From: Methyloversatilis discipulorum
Lineage (GTDB): Bacteria > Pseudomonadota > Gammaproteobacteria > Burkholderiales > Rhodocyclaceae
Length of the DNA: 64,000 nt
Assembly (NCBI RefSeq): GCF_000385375.1
Contig: NZ_ARVV01000001.1
Coordinates: 1,054,001-1,118,000 of the forward strand
Direction of reading: 5' to 3'
In this document: in pieces, positions 32,385 to 43,397 of the stretch
Position numbering within the stretch: position 1 is the first letter of the stretch
Layout of the letters: each line of letters starts with the position of its first letter
The notes under the pieces: model-generated
Seen by the model: the letters and a program-made list of their open reading frames with translations, nothing else
What the model was told of the DNA's origin: nothing
Databases searched by the model: none
Made by a program: the position numbers and the translations under genes

Positions 32385-33472
32385 CAGCGCAGCTTCAGGG
32401 TGGAGAGGCCGAACAGAACCAGCATCAGCGTGATGATCCAGAAACGCACGACCACCTGTGTTTCCTTCCAGCCGCCCAGTTCGTAGTGGTGGTGCAGCGG
32501 CGCCATGCGGAAGATGCGCTTGCCGCCGGACCACTTGAAGTAGAGCACCTGGATCATCACCGACAGCGTTTCGGCAACGAACAGGCCGCCCATGATGAAG
32601 AGCACGATCTCCTGACGCACGATCACCGCCACGGTGCCGAGCGCGGCGCCCAGTGCCAGCGCGCCGACGTCGCCCATGAACACTTCGGCCGGGTAGGCGT
32701 TGAACCACAGGAAGCCGAGACCGGCGCCGCACAGCGCGCCGCAGAAGATGGCCAGCTCACCGGCGCCGGGAATGAAGGGCACCCCCAGATAGCGCGAGAA
32801 CACCGCGTTGCCGGCGACGTAGGCGAAGATCGCGAGCGCGCCGCTCACCATTACGGCCGGCATCGTGGCGAGGCCGTCGAGGCCGTCGGTCAGGTTCACT
32901 GCGTGGCTGGTGCCGACGATGACGAAGTAGGTGAGCACCATGAAGCCGATGGCGCCGAGCGGGTAGGCCACGGTCTTGAAAAAGGGCACGATCAGTTCGA
33001 GCTGGGCCGGTACCTGGGCGGTCAGACCGAGGTACACCGCCGCCCCGGCGGCGAACACCGAGGACCAGAAGAACTTGGGCTTGGCCGGCAGGCCCTTCGG
33101 GTTGCGATGCACCACCTTGCGCCAGTCGTCCACCCAGCCCACGGCGCCGAAGCCCAGCGTGACGACCAGCACCACCCAGACGTAGCGGTTCGACAGGTCG
33201 GCCCACAGCAGCGTGGTGACACCGAGCGCGATCAGGATCAGGGCGCCGCCCATGGTCGGCGTGCCGGCCTTGGTCAGATGCGATTTCGGGCCGTCGTCAC
33301 GCACCGCCTGGCCGATCTTGTACTCGGTCAGCTTGCGGATGAGCATCGGGCCGAACATCCAGCAGATGGCCAGCGAGCTCATCATCGCCAGCACGGCGCG
33401 CAGCGTGATGTAGTTGAAAACGTTGAATGCGCGGATGTCCTGCGCCAGCCAGCGGGCAAGTTCAAGAAGCAT
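32384..33472 (-). CDS. mraY: Phospho-N-acetylmuramoyl-pentapeptide-transferase
   Basis: The 362-residue membrane enzyme with about ten helices makes lipid I from UDP-MurNAc-pentapeptide and undecaprenyl phosphate. It shows [20 protein letters not shown] (acidic pair and substrate loop), [10 protein letters not shown] (catalytic Asp cluster), [20 protein letters not shown] and [16 protein letters not shown]. The start overlaps murF by 11 bp. The stop overlaps the ATG of the chimeric murD-derived ORF. Confidence 0.97.
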   Translation of the reverse strand: MLLELARWLAQDIRAFNVFNYITLRAVLAMMSSLAICWMFGPMLIRKLTEYKIGQAVRDDGPKSHLTKAGTPTMGGALILIALGVTTLLWADLSNRYVWVVLVVTLGFGAVGWVDDWRKVVHRNPKGLPAKPKFFWSSVFAAGAAVYLGLTAQVPAQLELIVPFFKTVAYPLGAIGFMVLTYFVIVGTSHAVNLTDGLDGLATMPAVMVSGALAIFAYVAGNAVFSRYLGVPFIPGAGELAIFCGALCGAGLGFLWFNAYPAEVFMGDVGALALGAALGTVAVIVRQEIVLFIMGGLFVAETLSVMIQVLYFKWSGGKRIFRMAPLHHHYELGGWKETQVVVRFWIITLMLVLFGLSTLKLR

Positions 33473-34855
33473 GGTTGTCCTGTCCGGTGTGTGCGAGCAG
33501 CGCCTCGGCGACGCGTTCCATGCGCATGAAGCGCGAACCCTTCACCAGCACCGTGGTGCGGGCGTCGAGCTGCGGACGCAGCGCGTCGGCGATCGAGGCG
33601 TGATCGGCGTAGTGGAGGGCGCCGGTGCCGAAGGCGGCGACGGCGTGCGTGGTGGCTTCACCGAGCGCGTGCAGCGCGTCGATGCCGCGTTCGCGCGCAT
33701 AGGCGCCCGCTTCGCGGTGGAATTCGGGGCCCTGGTCTCCGACCTCGCCCATGTCGCCGAGCACCAGGATGCGCCGGCCTGATGCGGAGGCGAGTACGTC
33801 GATGGCGGCGCGCACGGAATCGGGGTTGGCGTTGTAACTGTCGTCGATCACCGTGCTGCCGGCCAGTCCGACGCGTACCTGCTGGCGGCCCTTGACGCCT
33901 TCGAAGCGGTTCAGCGCCCACACCACGGCGGCCATGTCGGCACCCGCAGCCAGCGCGGCAGTTGCGGCGCACAGCGCGTTGCGTGCGTTGTGCAGGCCGG
34001 GCACGCGCAGCACGATGCGGGCGGTGCCGAAGGCGCCGCGCAGGTCGAGGCGGTAGCCCAGGCCTTCCGGCGTGGCGGTGGCGAACACTTCGGCGGCGTG
34101 GTCGAGACCGAAGCGCAGCACGCGCCGTGCCGCGTTGCGGCCGCACCAGTAGCCGGCGAAATCGTCGTCGGCATTGACCACGGCGATGCCGTCCGCACCG
34201 AGTGCATCGAACACGTCGCCGTTCTCGCGTGCAACTTCGGCCACGCTGTTCATGAATTCGAGGTGTTCGCGCTGGGCGTTGTTCACCAGCGCGACGGTCG
34301 GCCTCGCCATGCCGGCCAGCCACGCGATCTCGCCGGGATGGTTCATGCCCATCTCGATCACCGCCATGCGGTGCGTCGCGCGCAGGCCGAACAGCATCAG
34401 CGGCACGCCGATGTCGTTGTTCAGATTGCCGCGCGTGGCCAGTACCGCGACATCCGGATTCCAGCCCACGCTGACCGCGTGCGCACGCAGGATGGCGGCG
34501 ATCATTTCCTTCACCGTCGTCTTGCCGTTGCTGCCGGTGACGCCGATCAGCGGCAGCGTGAAGCGGTTGCGCCAGGCGCGGGCGATGTCGCCCAGTGCGG
34601 TGCGGGTATCGGCGACACGGATCAGCGTGCCCGTGGTGTGCGCGCAGTCGGCGGCGATCACCGCGGCGGCGGCACCGGCTGTCTGCACGTCGGCGATGAA
34701 GTCATGCGCGTCGAAGCGTTCGCCGCGCAGCGCGACGAACAGGTCGCCGGCCTTCACCGCGCGGCTGTCGGTCGAGAAACCGGCGATGTCGACGTCGGGC
34801 CCGCTCAGCGTGCCGCCGCAGGCCGCAGCGACGTCGGAGGCCTTCCACAGTGCGT

Positions 34856-34859
<4 letters not shown>
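33462..34859 (-). CDS. murF: UDP-MurNAc-tripeptide--D-alanyl-D-alanine ligase
   Basis: The 465-residue Mur ligase has [20 protein letters not shown] at the N-terminus, the P-loop [25 protein letters not shown], and [16 protein letters not shown]. It attaches D-Ala-D-Ala, completing the pentapeptide. It overlaps murE upstream by 4 bp and mraY downstream by 11 bp. Confidence 0.97.
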
Positions 34860-36345
<1,486 letters not shown>

Positions 36346-36349
<4 letters not shown>

Positions 36350-38112
36350 CAGCCCTCCTTGCCGGTGGCGCTGTTGCGCGCCATCTGCAGCACCGGTACC
36401 GGTGCGTCCGGCGGTACGCCGGTGGCGCGCAGCGTGGCGTTCATGATGTCGGAGAACACCGGGGCGGCGACCTGACCGCCGTAGTGCATGCCGTTGGACG
36501 GTTCGTCGATCATCACCGCAACGATGTAGCGGGGGTCGGACACCGGCGCGAAGCCGACGAAGGACGCGATGTACTTGTTCGCGTAGCTGCCGCCTTCGAG
36601 CTTGTGTGCGGTACCGGTCTTGCCAGCGACGCGATAGCCCGGAATCTGTGCCTTCGGCGCCGTGCCGCCGGCGCCGGCGGCCATTTCGAGCATGCGCCGC
36701 ACTTCGCGCGCGGTCTGTGCCGAGAACACCTGCAGGCCGTTGATCGGCGGCGTGTCGACGCGGGTCAGCGACAGCGGGATCAGGTCGCCGTCGCGGGCGA
36801 ATACGAGATAGGAGCGCGCCATCTGCATCAGCGTGACCGACATGCCGTGGCCGTATGACATCGTGGCCTGCTCGACCGGCTTCCAGCTGCTTGCCGGGCG
36901 CAGGCGGCCACCGGCTTCGCCGGGGAAACCGAGGCGCAGTGGCGAGCCGAAGCCGAGCTGATCGTAGGTCTGCCACATTTCGGACGGTTTGAAGGTGCCG
37001 GCGATCTTGGCCACGCCGATGTTCGACGACTTCTGGATCACCTCGGCCAGACTGAGCGTGCCGTGCGGGTGTGCGTCGCCGATCGAGTGACGGCCGAACG
37101 TGAGCTTGCCGGCGCAATCGACTGGCGTGTCGAAGGTGTAGCGGCCGCTTTCCAGCGCCATCGCGGCGATGAAGGGCTTGATCGTCGAACCCGGTTCGTA
37201 GGTGTCGGTGAAGGCGCGGTTGCGCAGCGGCGGGCCGGACAGCTGTTCGCGGTTGTTCGGGTTGTAGGTCGGCCAGTTGGCCAGCGCCAGCACTTCGCCG
37301 GTGCGCGAATCGACCACCACCGCGCTGCCCGCGCGTGCCTTGTGTTCGCTGACCGCCTGCTTGAGCCGGCTGTGCACCAGGAACTGCAGACGGGTATCGA
37401 TGGCCAGCCGCACGTCGCCGCCGTCGCGCGGCGGCGCCAGCACTTCGACGTCCTCGACCACGTTGCGGCGGGCGTCGGTGATCACGCGTCGCGAACCGAC
37501 CTTGCCGGTGAGCGGACGGTTCATCGCCAGTTCGATGCCTTCGAGACCGTTGTCGTCCATGCCGGTGAAGCCGACCACGTGCGCGCTGACCTCGCCGTGC
37601 GGGTAGTAGCGGCGGTATTCGGGTTCCGAGCGGATGCCCGGCAGCTTCAGTGCCAGCACCTGTTTCGCGACGTCCGGTGGCACCTGCCGCTTCAGGTAGC
37701 TGCGCCCCCGGTTTTCCGGAATCTTGCGCGCGACCTCGCGGTGATCCATGCCGAGCAGATCCGCCAGCTGGCGGATCTGCGCCGGCGTGAGCTTCTCGGC
37801 GCCGATGTCGCGCGGATTGGCCTTGGCATCGGTACGCGTCGGGCGCGATTCGGCGACGATGGCCGACACCTGGGTGCTCATTGCCAGCACCTGCTCGTTG
37901 CGGTCGAGCACGCGGCCGCGCGAAGCCGGCGTCGGCAGTACGCGCGAGAAGCGTTCCTCGCCCTTGCGCTGATAGAACTCGTCGTTGACCACCTGCAGCC
38001 AGAAGGCGCGGGCAACCAGACCGCCGAACAGCGCCATCATGACCACCAGCATCAGGCGGGCGCGCCAGGCGGGCAGCAGTTCGGCGAGCAGCGGGTTGTG
38101 GGCGAACTTCAT
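36346..38112 (-). CDS. ftsI: Septal transpeptidase FtsI (PBP3)
   Basis: This class B penicillin-binding protein of 588 residues has one N-terminal transmembrane helix (about 20-40), a pedestal domain, and the transpeptidase motifs STIK (SxxK), SSN (SxN) and KTGT (KTG). It cross-links septal peptidoglycan together with FtsW. The ATG at 38112 (MKFAHNPLL) overlaps the ftsL stop (ATGA); the first in-frame ATG upstream lies within ftsL. Confidence 0.97.
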
Positions 38113-38384
38113 TGTCCGGCCTCGGATGGGTCGATGACGATGACGCGATCGCGTTCCGGCGCGCGCATCTTGAGCTTGGATTCGGCCAGGCTGGCGATGC
38201 GCGCGTGCGCCGCCAGCGAGCCCTGTTCGATCTGCAGCTGACCCCACTCGGTTTCGAGCACCCGCATGCGGGTGAGCTCGCGCTCGAGTTCGGTGTGCAG
38301 CGCGCGCGAGCGGTGCTGCGACGACACCAGCGCGATGGCGCTGATGACCAGCGTGGCGATCAGTACGAAGTTCAGGCGCAGCAC
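38109..38384 (-). CDS. ftsL: Cell division protein FtsL
   Basis: A 91-residue bitopic protein: a transmembrane helix right at the N-terminus (about 4-22) and a heptad-like coiled coil (about 24-65). This is the FtsL architecture that complexes with FtsB and FtsQ. The GTG start at 38384 follows the rsmH TGA by one base. Position between rsmH and ftsI supports the call, since sequence conservation in this family is low. Confidence 0.92.
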   Translation of the reverse strand: MLRLNFVLIATLVISAIALVSSQHRSRALHTELERELTRMRVLETEWGQLQIEQGSLAAHARIASLAESKLKMRAPERDRVIVIDPSEAGQ

Positions 38385-38385
38385 G

Positions 38386-39300
38386 TCAGGCCACCTTCTC
38401 GGCCACGCGCAGCGTGGCGCTGCGCGCGCGCGGATTGCGCGCGACTTCGTCGTTGCCGGCGCGGAAGCGGCCGATCAGTTTCATCGTCGGCTTAGGCAGC
38501 TGGTCGGCGCGCAGCGGCAGGTTGCGCGGCGGCTGCGGCGGCGAGGCCTGGTCGGCCATGTAGCGCTTGACGATGCGGTCTTCCAACGAGTGGAAGGAAA
38601 TCACCGCCAGCCGGCCGCCCGGTCGGAGCGCGGCCAGCGCCTGCGGCAGCACTAGCGAAAGCTCTTCAAGCTCCTGATTGATGAAAATCCGTAGAGCTTG
38701 AAAGCTGCGCGTCGCCGGATGCTGGCCCGCCTCGCGCGTGCGGACAGCGGCCGCCACGATCTGGGCAAGCTGGTATGTGGTGTCGACAGGCCGCTCGCTC
38801 CGAGCAGCAACAATCGCCTTTGCAATCGCTGAAGCAAACCGTTCTTCGCCATAGTCCCTGATGACCTCCCTGATGTCTGCTTCGTCGGCGCGGGCGAGCC
38901 ACTGCGCCACTGTTTCGCCCCGGCTGGTGTCCATGCGCATGTCCAGCGGTGCGTCCTGCCTGAAACTCATGCCGCGCGCCGCTTCGTCGAGCTGCGGTGA
39001 CGACACGCCGATGTCGAGCAGCACGCCATCCACGCCGTGCACGCCCAGTTGTTCGAGTACTGCACCCATTTCCGCAAAGCGCGCGTGCACCAGCGTGAAG
39101 CGCGGGTCGGTAATGGCCTGACCGGCGGCGATGGCCGACGGATCGCGGTCGAGCGCGATCAGCCGGCCACCCGGACCCAGGCGCGCGAGCAGCGCGCGGC
39201 TGTGCCCGCCGCGACCGAAAGTGCCATCGACGTAGACGCCATCGGGACGCACCGCCAGTGCGTCGAGCGCCTCGGCGAGCAGTACGGGGATGTGTTCCAT
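38386..39300 (-). CDS. rsmH: 16S rRNA m4C1402 methyltransferase
   Basis: The 304-residue MraW/RsmH enzyme starts [15 protein letters not shown] and has the SAM motif [54 protein letters not shown] and [15 protein letters not shown]. With RsmI (also in this window) it makes the doubly methylated C1402 of 16S rRNA. Only the start at 39300 is right; the upstream frame is the dispersed repeat that separates it from mraZ. Confidence 0.97.
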   Translation of the reverse strand: MEHIPVLLAEALDALAVRPDGVYVDGTFGRGGHSRALLARLGPGGRLIALDRDPSAIAAGQAITDPRFTLVHARFAEMGAVLEQLGVHGVDGVLLDIGVSSPQLDEAARGMSFRQDAPLDMRMDTSRGETVAQWLARADEADIREVIRDYGEERFASAIAKAIVAARSERPVDTTYQLAQIVAAAVRTREAGQHPATRSFQALRIFINQELEELSLVLPQALAALRPGGRLAVISFHSLEDRIVKRYMADQASPPQPPRNLPLRADQLPKPTMKLIGRFRAGNDEVARNPRARSATLRVAEKVA

Positions 39301-39333
39301 CTCAACCCCGCCCGAACTTCTGCGAGGAAGGAA

Positions 39334-39458
39334 GCGCCGACCCCTCGGAGGGCAGCGAACGGAGTGAGCGTGGGGGCACGAGCGCCGCCCGCCGGGCCGT
39401 CCCAAGGGCGAGCGCAGCCCCCTCGGGGGGCAGCGAACGGAGTGAGCGTGGGGGCACC
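39334..39458 (-). repeat. GC-rich dispersed element, copy 2 (tandem, mraZ-rsmH gap)
   Basis: Read on the minus strand, a full unit (from CCCCCACGCTCACTCCGTTC through GGACGGCCCGGCGGGCGG) is followed directly by a partial second unit that repeats the first 40 or so bases. It fills nearly all of the 162-bp gap between mraZ and rsmH and points in the direction of transcription. Confidence 0.85.
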
Positions 39459-39462
39459 ATTC

Positions 39463-39915
39463 TCAGAGCCTGAAGGAACTGATGACTTCAGACGGCAGGG
39501 GCACTGCGCCTTCGCGGGCGTCGCGCGCAGCCGCCTCGGCGTTCCAGCGGCCTTCGTCCCACAGTTCGAAGCGGTTGCCGCGGCCGACCAGCATGACGCC
39601 CTTGGTCAGGCCGGCGCGTTCGCGCAGGTCGGCGCCGAGCAGCAGGCGGCCGGCGCGATCGATGGATTCGTCGCGCGCATTGGCGGTGAAGCTGAGCTTG
39701 AAATCGTTGCTGGCCTGATCGAGGTCGGGCAGCTGGTCGAGGCGGGCGAGCAGAGCCTCGAATTCGGGCAGCGGGTAGAGAAGGATGTGCTCGCGGGTGC
39801 GCGCCGTCATCACGATCTCGCCCTCGCACATGTCCATCAGCTTCTTGCGCGGACGAGCGGGGATGACGATGCGGTGCTTGTCATCCATGGTGAGGCGGGT
39901 CGTCCCGTAGAACAT
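39463..39915 (-). CDS. mraZ: Transcriptional regulator MraZ
   Basis: The 150-residue protein has two AbrB-like SpoVT half-domains: DDKHRIVIPARPRKKL near the N-terminus and the second DRAGRLLLGADLRERAGL, the characteristic duplicated D-x-x-R-x-x-x-P/L-x-x-R pattern. MraZ represses the dcw operon from repeated GTGG-type boxes, and four such boxes precede this gene. It heads the cluster, with rsmH next after a repeat-filled gap. Confidence 0.95.
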   Translation of the reverse strand: MFYGTTRLTMDDKHRIVIPARPRKKLMDMCEGEIVMTARTREHILLYPLPEFEALLARLDQLPDLDQASNDFKLSFTANARDESIDRAGRLLLGADLRERAGLTKGVMLVGRGNRFELWDEGRWNAEAAARDAREGAVPLPSEVISSFRL

Positions 39916-39975
39916 GCGCGTGCCCGTGTAAGCCCGTCAGCAGCGACGGGCTGGAGTGGCGGTCAGAGTCGTCTT

Positions 39976-40014
39976 TCCCACAATCACTCCACTTTTTATC
40001 CAATATTGCTCCAC
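39976..40014 (-). promoter_or_regulatory. MraZ operator: four boxes with 11-bp period
   Basis: On the minus strand GTGGA (40014-40010), TTGGA (40003-39999), GTGGA (39992-39988) and GTGGG (39981-39977) recur every 11 bp. The first box overlaps the promoter -10 element. This is the layout expected of an MraZ autoregulatory site (repeated TGGG-like motifs on one face of the helix), with the second box a weaker match. Confidence 0.82.
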
Positions 40015-40041
40015 TTTAGCCATCAAGCAGCGGGTGGTCAA
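40013..40041 (-). promoter_or_regulatory. mraZ (dcw cluster) promoter
   Basis: TTGACC (40041-40036) and TAAAGT (40018-40013) are separated by exactly 17 bp on the minus strand. The start would fall near 40006, inside the MraZ box array, which explains repression by steric block. The region upstream to about 40150 is AT-rich compared with the rest of the window. Confidence 0.68.
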
Positions 40042-40187
40042 TAGCTGGAATGCGCCAAATCTATTTCTGCAACAAGGACTTAGCGGTAATATTCCACAAA
40101 GTCGTGAAATAAAAACCCTTTGTTTTTAATGGGATAGAAAATGAACTGAATGTGCGGTGTGAACAGATGCCCGCGCCATGCCGCTTC

Positions 40188-40233
40188 GTGGGGCGAAGTG
40201 GACGAAAGTGGGGCGGGTGTGCAGCCGAGTGGG
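40188..40233 (+). promoter_or_regulatory. Second GTGG-box array with 10-bp period
   Basis: On the plus strand GTGGG (40188), GTGGA (40198), GTGGG (40208) and GTGGG (40229) are spaced 10, 10 and 21 bp. It lies between the rnpB 3' end and the mraZ promoter, opposite in orientation to the proximal MraZ boxes. It may be a distal MraZ site or a chance G-rich run; no plus-strand gene follows for it to control. Confidence 0.35.
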
Positions 40234-40261
40234 GGAAATGCGGGAGGCTGGCCGGGCAGGA

Positions 40262-40666
40262 GTGGAAGTCCGCCTGTAAGCCGGGTTCTGTTGTGCGCGA
40301 ACGCACCGGCAACCATTCATCTGGGCGACGTGTTACCACGCCGCTCGAGCAGCCTACCCGGAAGCGACGCGAGCCGCGTCATGGCTTCCCTATTTGGCCT
40401 TGCCCCGGATGGGGTTTTGCATGCCGTGCACGTTGCCGCACACGCGGTGGGCTCTTACCCGGCGTTGCCGCCCGCCCGAAGGCGCACCATTTCAACCTTG
40501 CCTGTGCCTTGCGGCCATCGGCGGTATGTTTTCTGTTCCACTTTCCGTCGCCTTGGGCCGCGCTTTCACGCGGCTTGCTGCGCCCGGCCGTTAGCCGGCA
40601 TCCTGCTCTGCGGGGCCCGGACTTTCCTCCGCGCTTGCGCGCCGCGGTTGCCCGGCGGACTTCCGG
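40262..40666 (-). ncRNA. rnpB: RNase P RNA (M1, bacterial type A)
   Basis: Ends are set by the P1 helix: GGAAGTCCGCC at the 5' end (40664-40654) pairs with GGCGGACTTCC at the 3' end (40274-40264). Conserved elements on the minus strand include GAGGAAAGTCCGGGC near the 5' end, CCCAGATGAATGGTTG, and ACAGAACCCGGCTTA before the 3' end, all as in E. coli M1 RNA. It is the catalytic RNA for tRNA 5' maturation. A TAGAAT -10 box (40677-40672) lies just upstream. Coordinates are accurate to a few bases. Apparent reading frames across it are not genes. Confidence 0.96.
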
Positions 40667-40705
40667 CGCGGATTCTACCGCACCGCAACCTGCCGCCCCG
40701 GACGA

Positions 40706-43204
40706 TCAGGCGTTGACCGGCTCGGCCGCGGCCTTGTGCAGCGCCGCGAACGTGTCGGCGTCCACCGCCGCGCTGAACAGGAAGCCCTGGAACTCGTCGC
40801 AGCCCTGCTGCAGCAGGAAGTCGCGCTGCGCCGTCGTTTCGACGCCCTCCGCCACGACCGAGCGCTGCAGGCTGTGCGCCAGCGCGACGATGGCGCGGGC
40901 GATCGAACAGGCGTCCGCTTCGTCAGGCAGGTCGGCGACGAAGGCGCGGTCTATCTTGATGCAGTCGATCGGGAAGCGCTTCAGGTAGGCGAGCGACGAG
41001 TGGCCGGTGCCGAAATCGTCGATGGCAATGCGCACGCCAAGCGCGTTGAGCGCGTGCAGCAGTTTGACCGAACGCTCGGGGTGATCCATCAGCAGGCTTT
41101 CGGTGATTTCCAGTTCAAGCGCGTCGGCTGCCATGCCGCTGTGTTCGAGCACGCGGCCGACCTGGTCGGCAAAGCCGCGATCGGCCAGCTGACGGGCCGA
41201 CACATTGACCGACACACTGATCGGCGGCAGCCCGGCCTGGAGCCAGGCGGCGTTCTGGCGGCAGGCGGTTTCGAGCACCCACAGGCCGATCTGCACGATG
41301 AGGCCGGTTTCTTCCGCCATGCCGACGAACTGGCCCGGCGACAGCAGGCCGCGCTGCGGGTGCTGCCAGCGCAGCAGCGCTTCGCAGCCGACGATGCGTG
41401 CCGTGCCACCAGCGACGCGTACCCGCGGCTGGTAATGCACGACCAGTTCGCCGCGTTCCAGTGCTTGGCGCAGGTCCGCCTCCAGCGCCAGCTGCTGCGA
41501 CGAGCGCCTGCTCATGTACACCGAGTAGAACTCGTACTGGTTCTTGCCCTTTTCCTTGGCGCGATACATCGCGAGGTCGGCGTTCTTGCGCAGGGCCTGC
41601 ACGTCTTGTCCGTCGGTCGGGTACTGACTGATGCCGATGCTGGCGGTGACCGAGTAATCGCGTTCGTCGATGGCGATCGGACGGCCGATCTGTTCGAGCA
41701 CCTTCTGCGCAACGGTGGCCGCCTCGCTGTTGGCTTCGATGCCTTCGATCAGCACGACGAACTCGTCGCCGCCCAGGCGGGCGACGATGTCGGTGTCCCG
41801 CAGCGAGGCGCGCAGGCGCTGCGCCACCTCGACCAGCACCAGATCGCCGGCGTCGTGGCCCAGCGTGTCATTGATGATCTTGAAACGGTCGAGGTCGATG
41901 AACATCAGCGCGAGCCGTGTGTCCAGCGCATGGGCGGCGACCAGCGCGCGCTGCAGTTCGATCTGGAACAGGGCGCGGTTGGGCAGGCCGGTCAGTTCGT
42001 CGTAGTGGGCGAGCTGGCGAACGCGCTCTTCCGCGTCGCGGCGTTTGGATACGTCCATCACCGTGCCGTCGATGATGACCACCTCGCCGCTGGCGTCGCT
42101 GACCGGATTGCCGCGCTCATGTATCCAGCGCTGACCGCGGCCCGGGACCTGGATGCGGTACTCGGCCTCATAGGGCCGGCCCTCGCTGCGCGCCGCCTTC
42201 CACGCCGCTTCGATGCGACCGCGGTCGGCATCGGCGATGCGGTCGAGATAGTCGCCCCATGCGGGCATCCAGCCGCCGTCGTCGCCTCCGAGCATGCGCC
42301 GCGCCTGGTCCGACCACTCGGTCTGTCCACGATCGACGCGGTGCGACCAGCTGCCCACTTCGGCCAGACGCTGCGCCTCGCGCAGGCTGGCTTCACTCGT
42401 GCGCAGATCGAGTTCGACCTGCTGCGACTCGCGCAACATGCGTCGCGTCAGCATCACGCCGACGACCAGCGACAGGCTGCTGACCACCAACATTGCCACG
42501 TTGAGGCCGCGGTGTATGCGGCGCGAAATGTCGCCGAGTGTCCACGAGAAGCGGACGGCCACCGACTCCAGCGTGGCATTGAGCTGGCGTACGCGCAGCG
42601 TCAGTACCGCGCGCTCGTCCGCCGTCAGGCTGCCGGCGCTGATCTGGCCGTGGGCGACGCGCGCTACCGCATCGATCTCGCCGATCAGCCGGTCGCCTTC
42701 GGTCCACAGATCGATCGCCTCGCGCATCGGTGGCGCCCAGCGGAACCAGACGAACAGGCGGATCAGGCTGGGCACGTCGCCCGCGTCGTTGCCGCCATCG
42801 AGGAAGCCTTGAGCTGCGGCAGCGCGGTCTGGGTCCGGCCGGTCGAGCGCTTCGCGTGCCCGGCGGTCGCCGAGCGTGATGCCGATGTTGCGGCGGTAGT
42901 CCGCGTAGTCGGCCTGGTCGCCCGAGGCGACGTAGTCGAGCAGGTGCATCACCGCCGCCTTCTGCCCCTTGCTCCACAGGCTCTCGCCGCTGACATAGGC
43001 GCGGGCGCCGGACATGATTTCCATGCTCAGCGCGGCCAGCGCCAGCAGTAACAGCACGATGGCGATCAAGGGCCACAGCAGGAACAGACGATTACCCGGC
43101 GACAGGCTGCGCGCGTTCGCATCCATGCGGGGGCGTAGGCGTCTGTCGTTCGGGATCTGTTTCGGCTGCGGGGTGTCGGCGGACGGCAAATGCGCCTCCT
43201 GCAT
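40706..43204 (-). CDS. Membrane GGDEF-EAL protein with PAS domain
   Basis: The 832-residue protein has two transmembrane helices (about 41-60 and 233-253) around a periplasmic sensor of about 170 residues, then a PAS_3-type domain (about 285-392), GGDEF (about 400-560) and EAL (about 575-815). GGDEF at 478-482 and the upstream RxxD inhibitory site (469-472) are intact, as is the EAL core (EALLRW from 607, DDFGTG, EGVET). Both synthesis and breakdown of cyclic di-GMP are possible. The gene is divergent from the histidine kinase by about 190 bp. It follows no operon partner; rnpB lies downstream on the same strand. Confidence 0.94.
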   Translation of the reverse strand: MQEAHLPSADTPQPKQIPNDRRLRPRMDANARSLSPGNRLFLLWPLIAIVLLLLALAALSMEIMSGARAYVSGESLWSKGQKAAVMHLLDYVASGDQADYADYRRNIGITLGDRRAREALDRPDPDRAAAAQGFLDGGNDAGDVPSLIRLFVWFRWAPPMREAIDLWTEGDRLIGEIDAVARVAHGQISAGSLTADERAVLTLRVRQLNATLESVAVRFSWTLGDISRRIHRGLNVAMLVVSSLSLVVGVMLTRRMLRESQQVELDLRTSEASLREAQRLAEVGSWSHRVDRGQTEWSDQARRMLGGDDGGWMPAWGDYLDRIADADRGRIEAAWKAARSEGRPYEAEYRIQVPGRGQRWIHERGNPVSDASGEVVIIDGTVMDVSKRRDAEERVRQLAHYDELTGLPNRALFQIELQRALVAAHALDTRLALMFIDLDRFKIINDTLGHDAGDLVLVEVAQRLRASLRDTDIVARLGGDEFVVLIEGIEANSEAATVAQKVLEQIGRPIAIDERDYSVTASIGISQYPTDGQDVQALRKNADLAMYRAKEKGKNQYEFYSVYMSRRSSQQLALEADLRQALERGELVVHYQPRVRVAGGTARIVGCEALLRWQHPQRGLLSPGQFVGMAEETGLIVQIGLWVLETACRQNAAWLQAGLPPISVSVNVSARQLADRGFADQVGRVLEHSGMAADALELEITESLLMDHPERSVKLLHALNALGVRIAIDDFGTGHSSLAYLKRFPIDCIKIDRAFVADLPDEADACSIARAIVALAHSLQRSVVAEGVETTAQRDFLLQQGCDEFQGFLFSAAVDADTFAALHKAAAEPVNA

Positions 43205-43397
43205 GTCCTGATTCTGACGGGCAGTCTAGCGCGCAGGCGCTTCGGCGCGCATCGTGCATGGTGATTTCATGCGCTGGACCCGGCTGCAGTCCGTGATGCC
43301 TTTCACATCGTCCGGCCATTCCGGCCAAGGCTCAAGATTCGCCGGTCGGCGGCCGTTCAATACAGGTCGCCCGAACCCCGCTGACCTTCCCGTGCCG

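Noticed and set aside
32384..32732. Longer frame through mraY joined to the chimeric murD ORF
   Set aside because: It is a different frame of mraY; only the part from the ATG at 32384 resembles a coding start.
40150..40716. Plus-strand open frames near rnpB
   Set aside because: They run through the RNase P RNA gene, whose helices and conserved loops explain the sequence.
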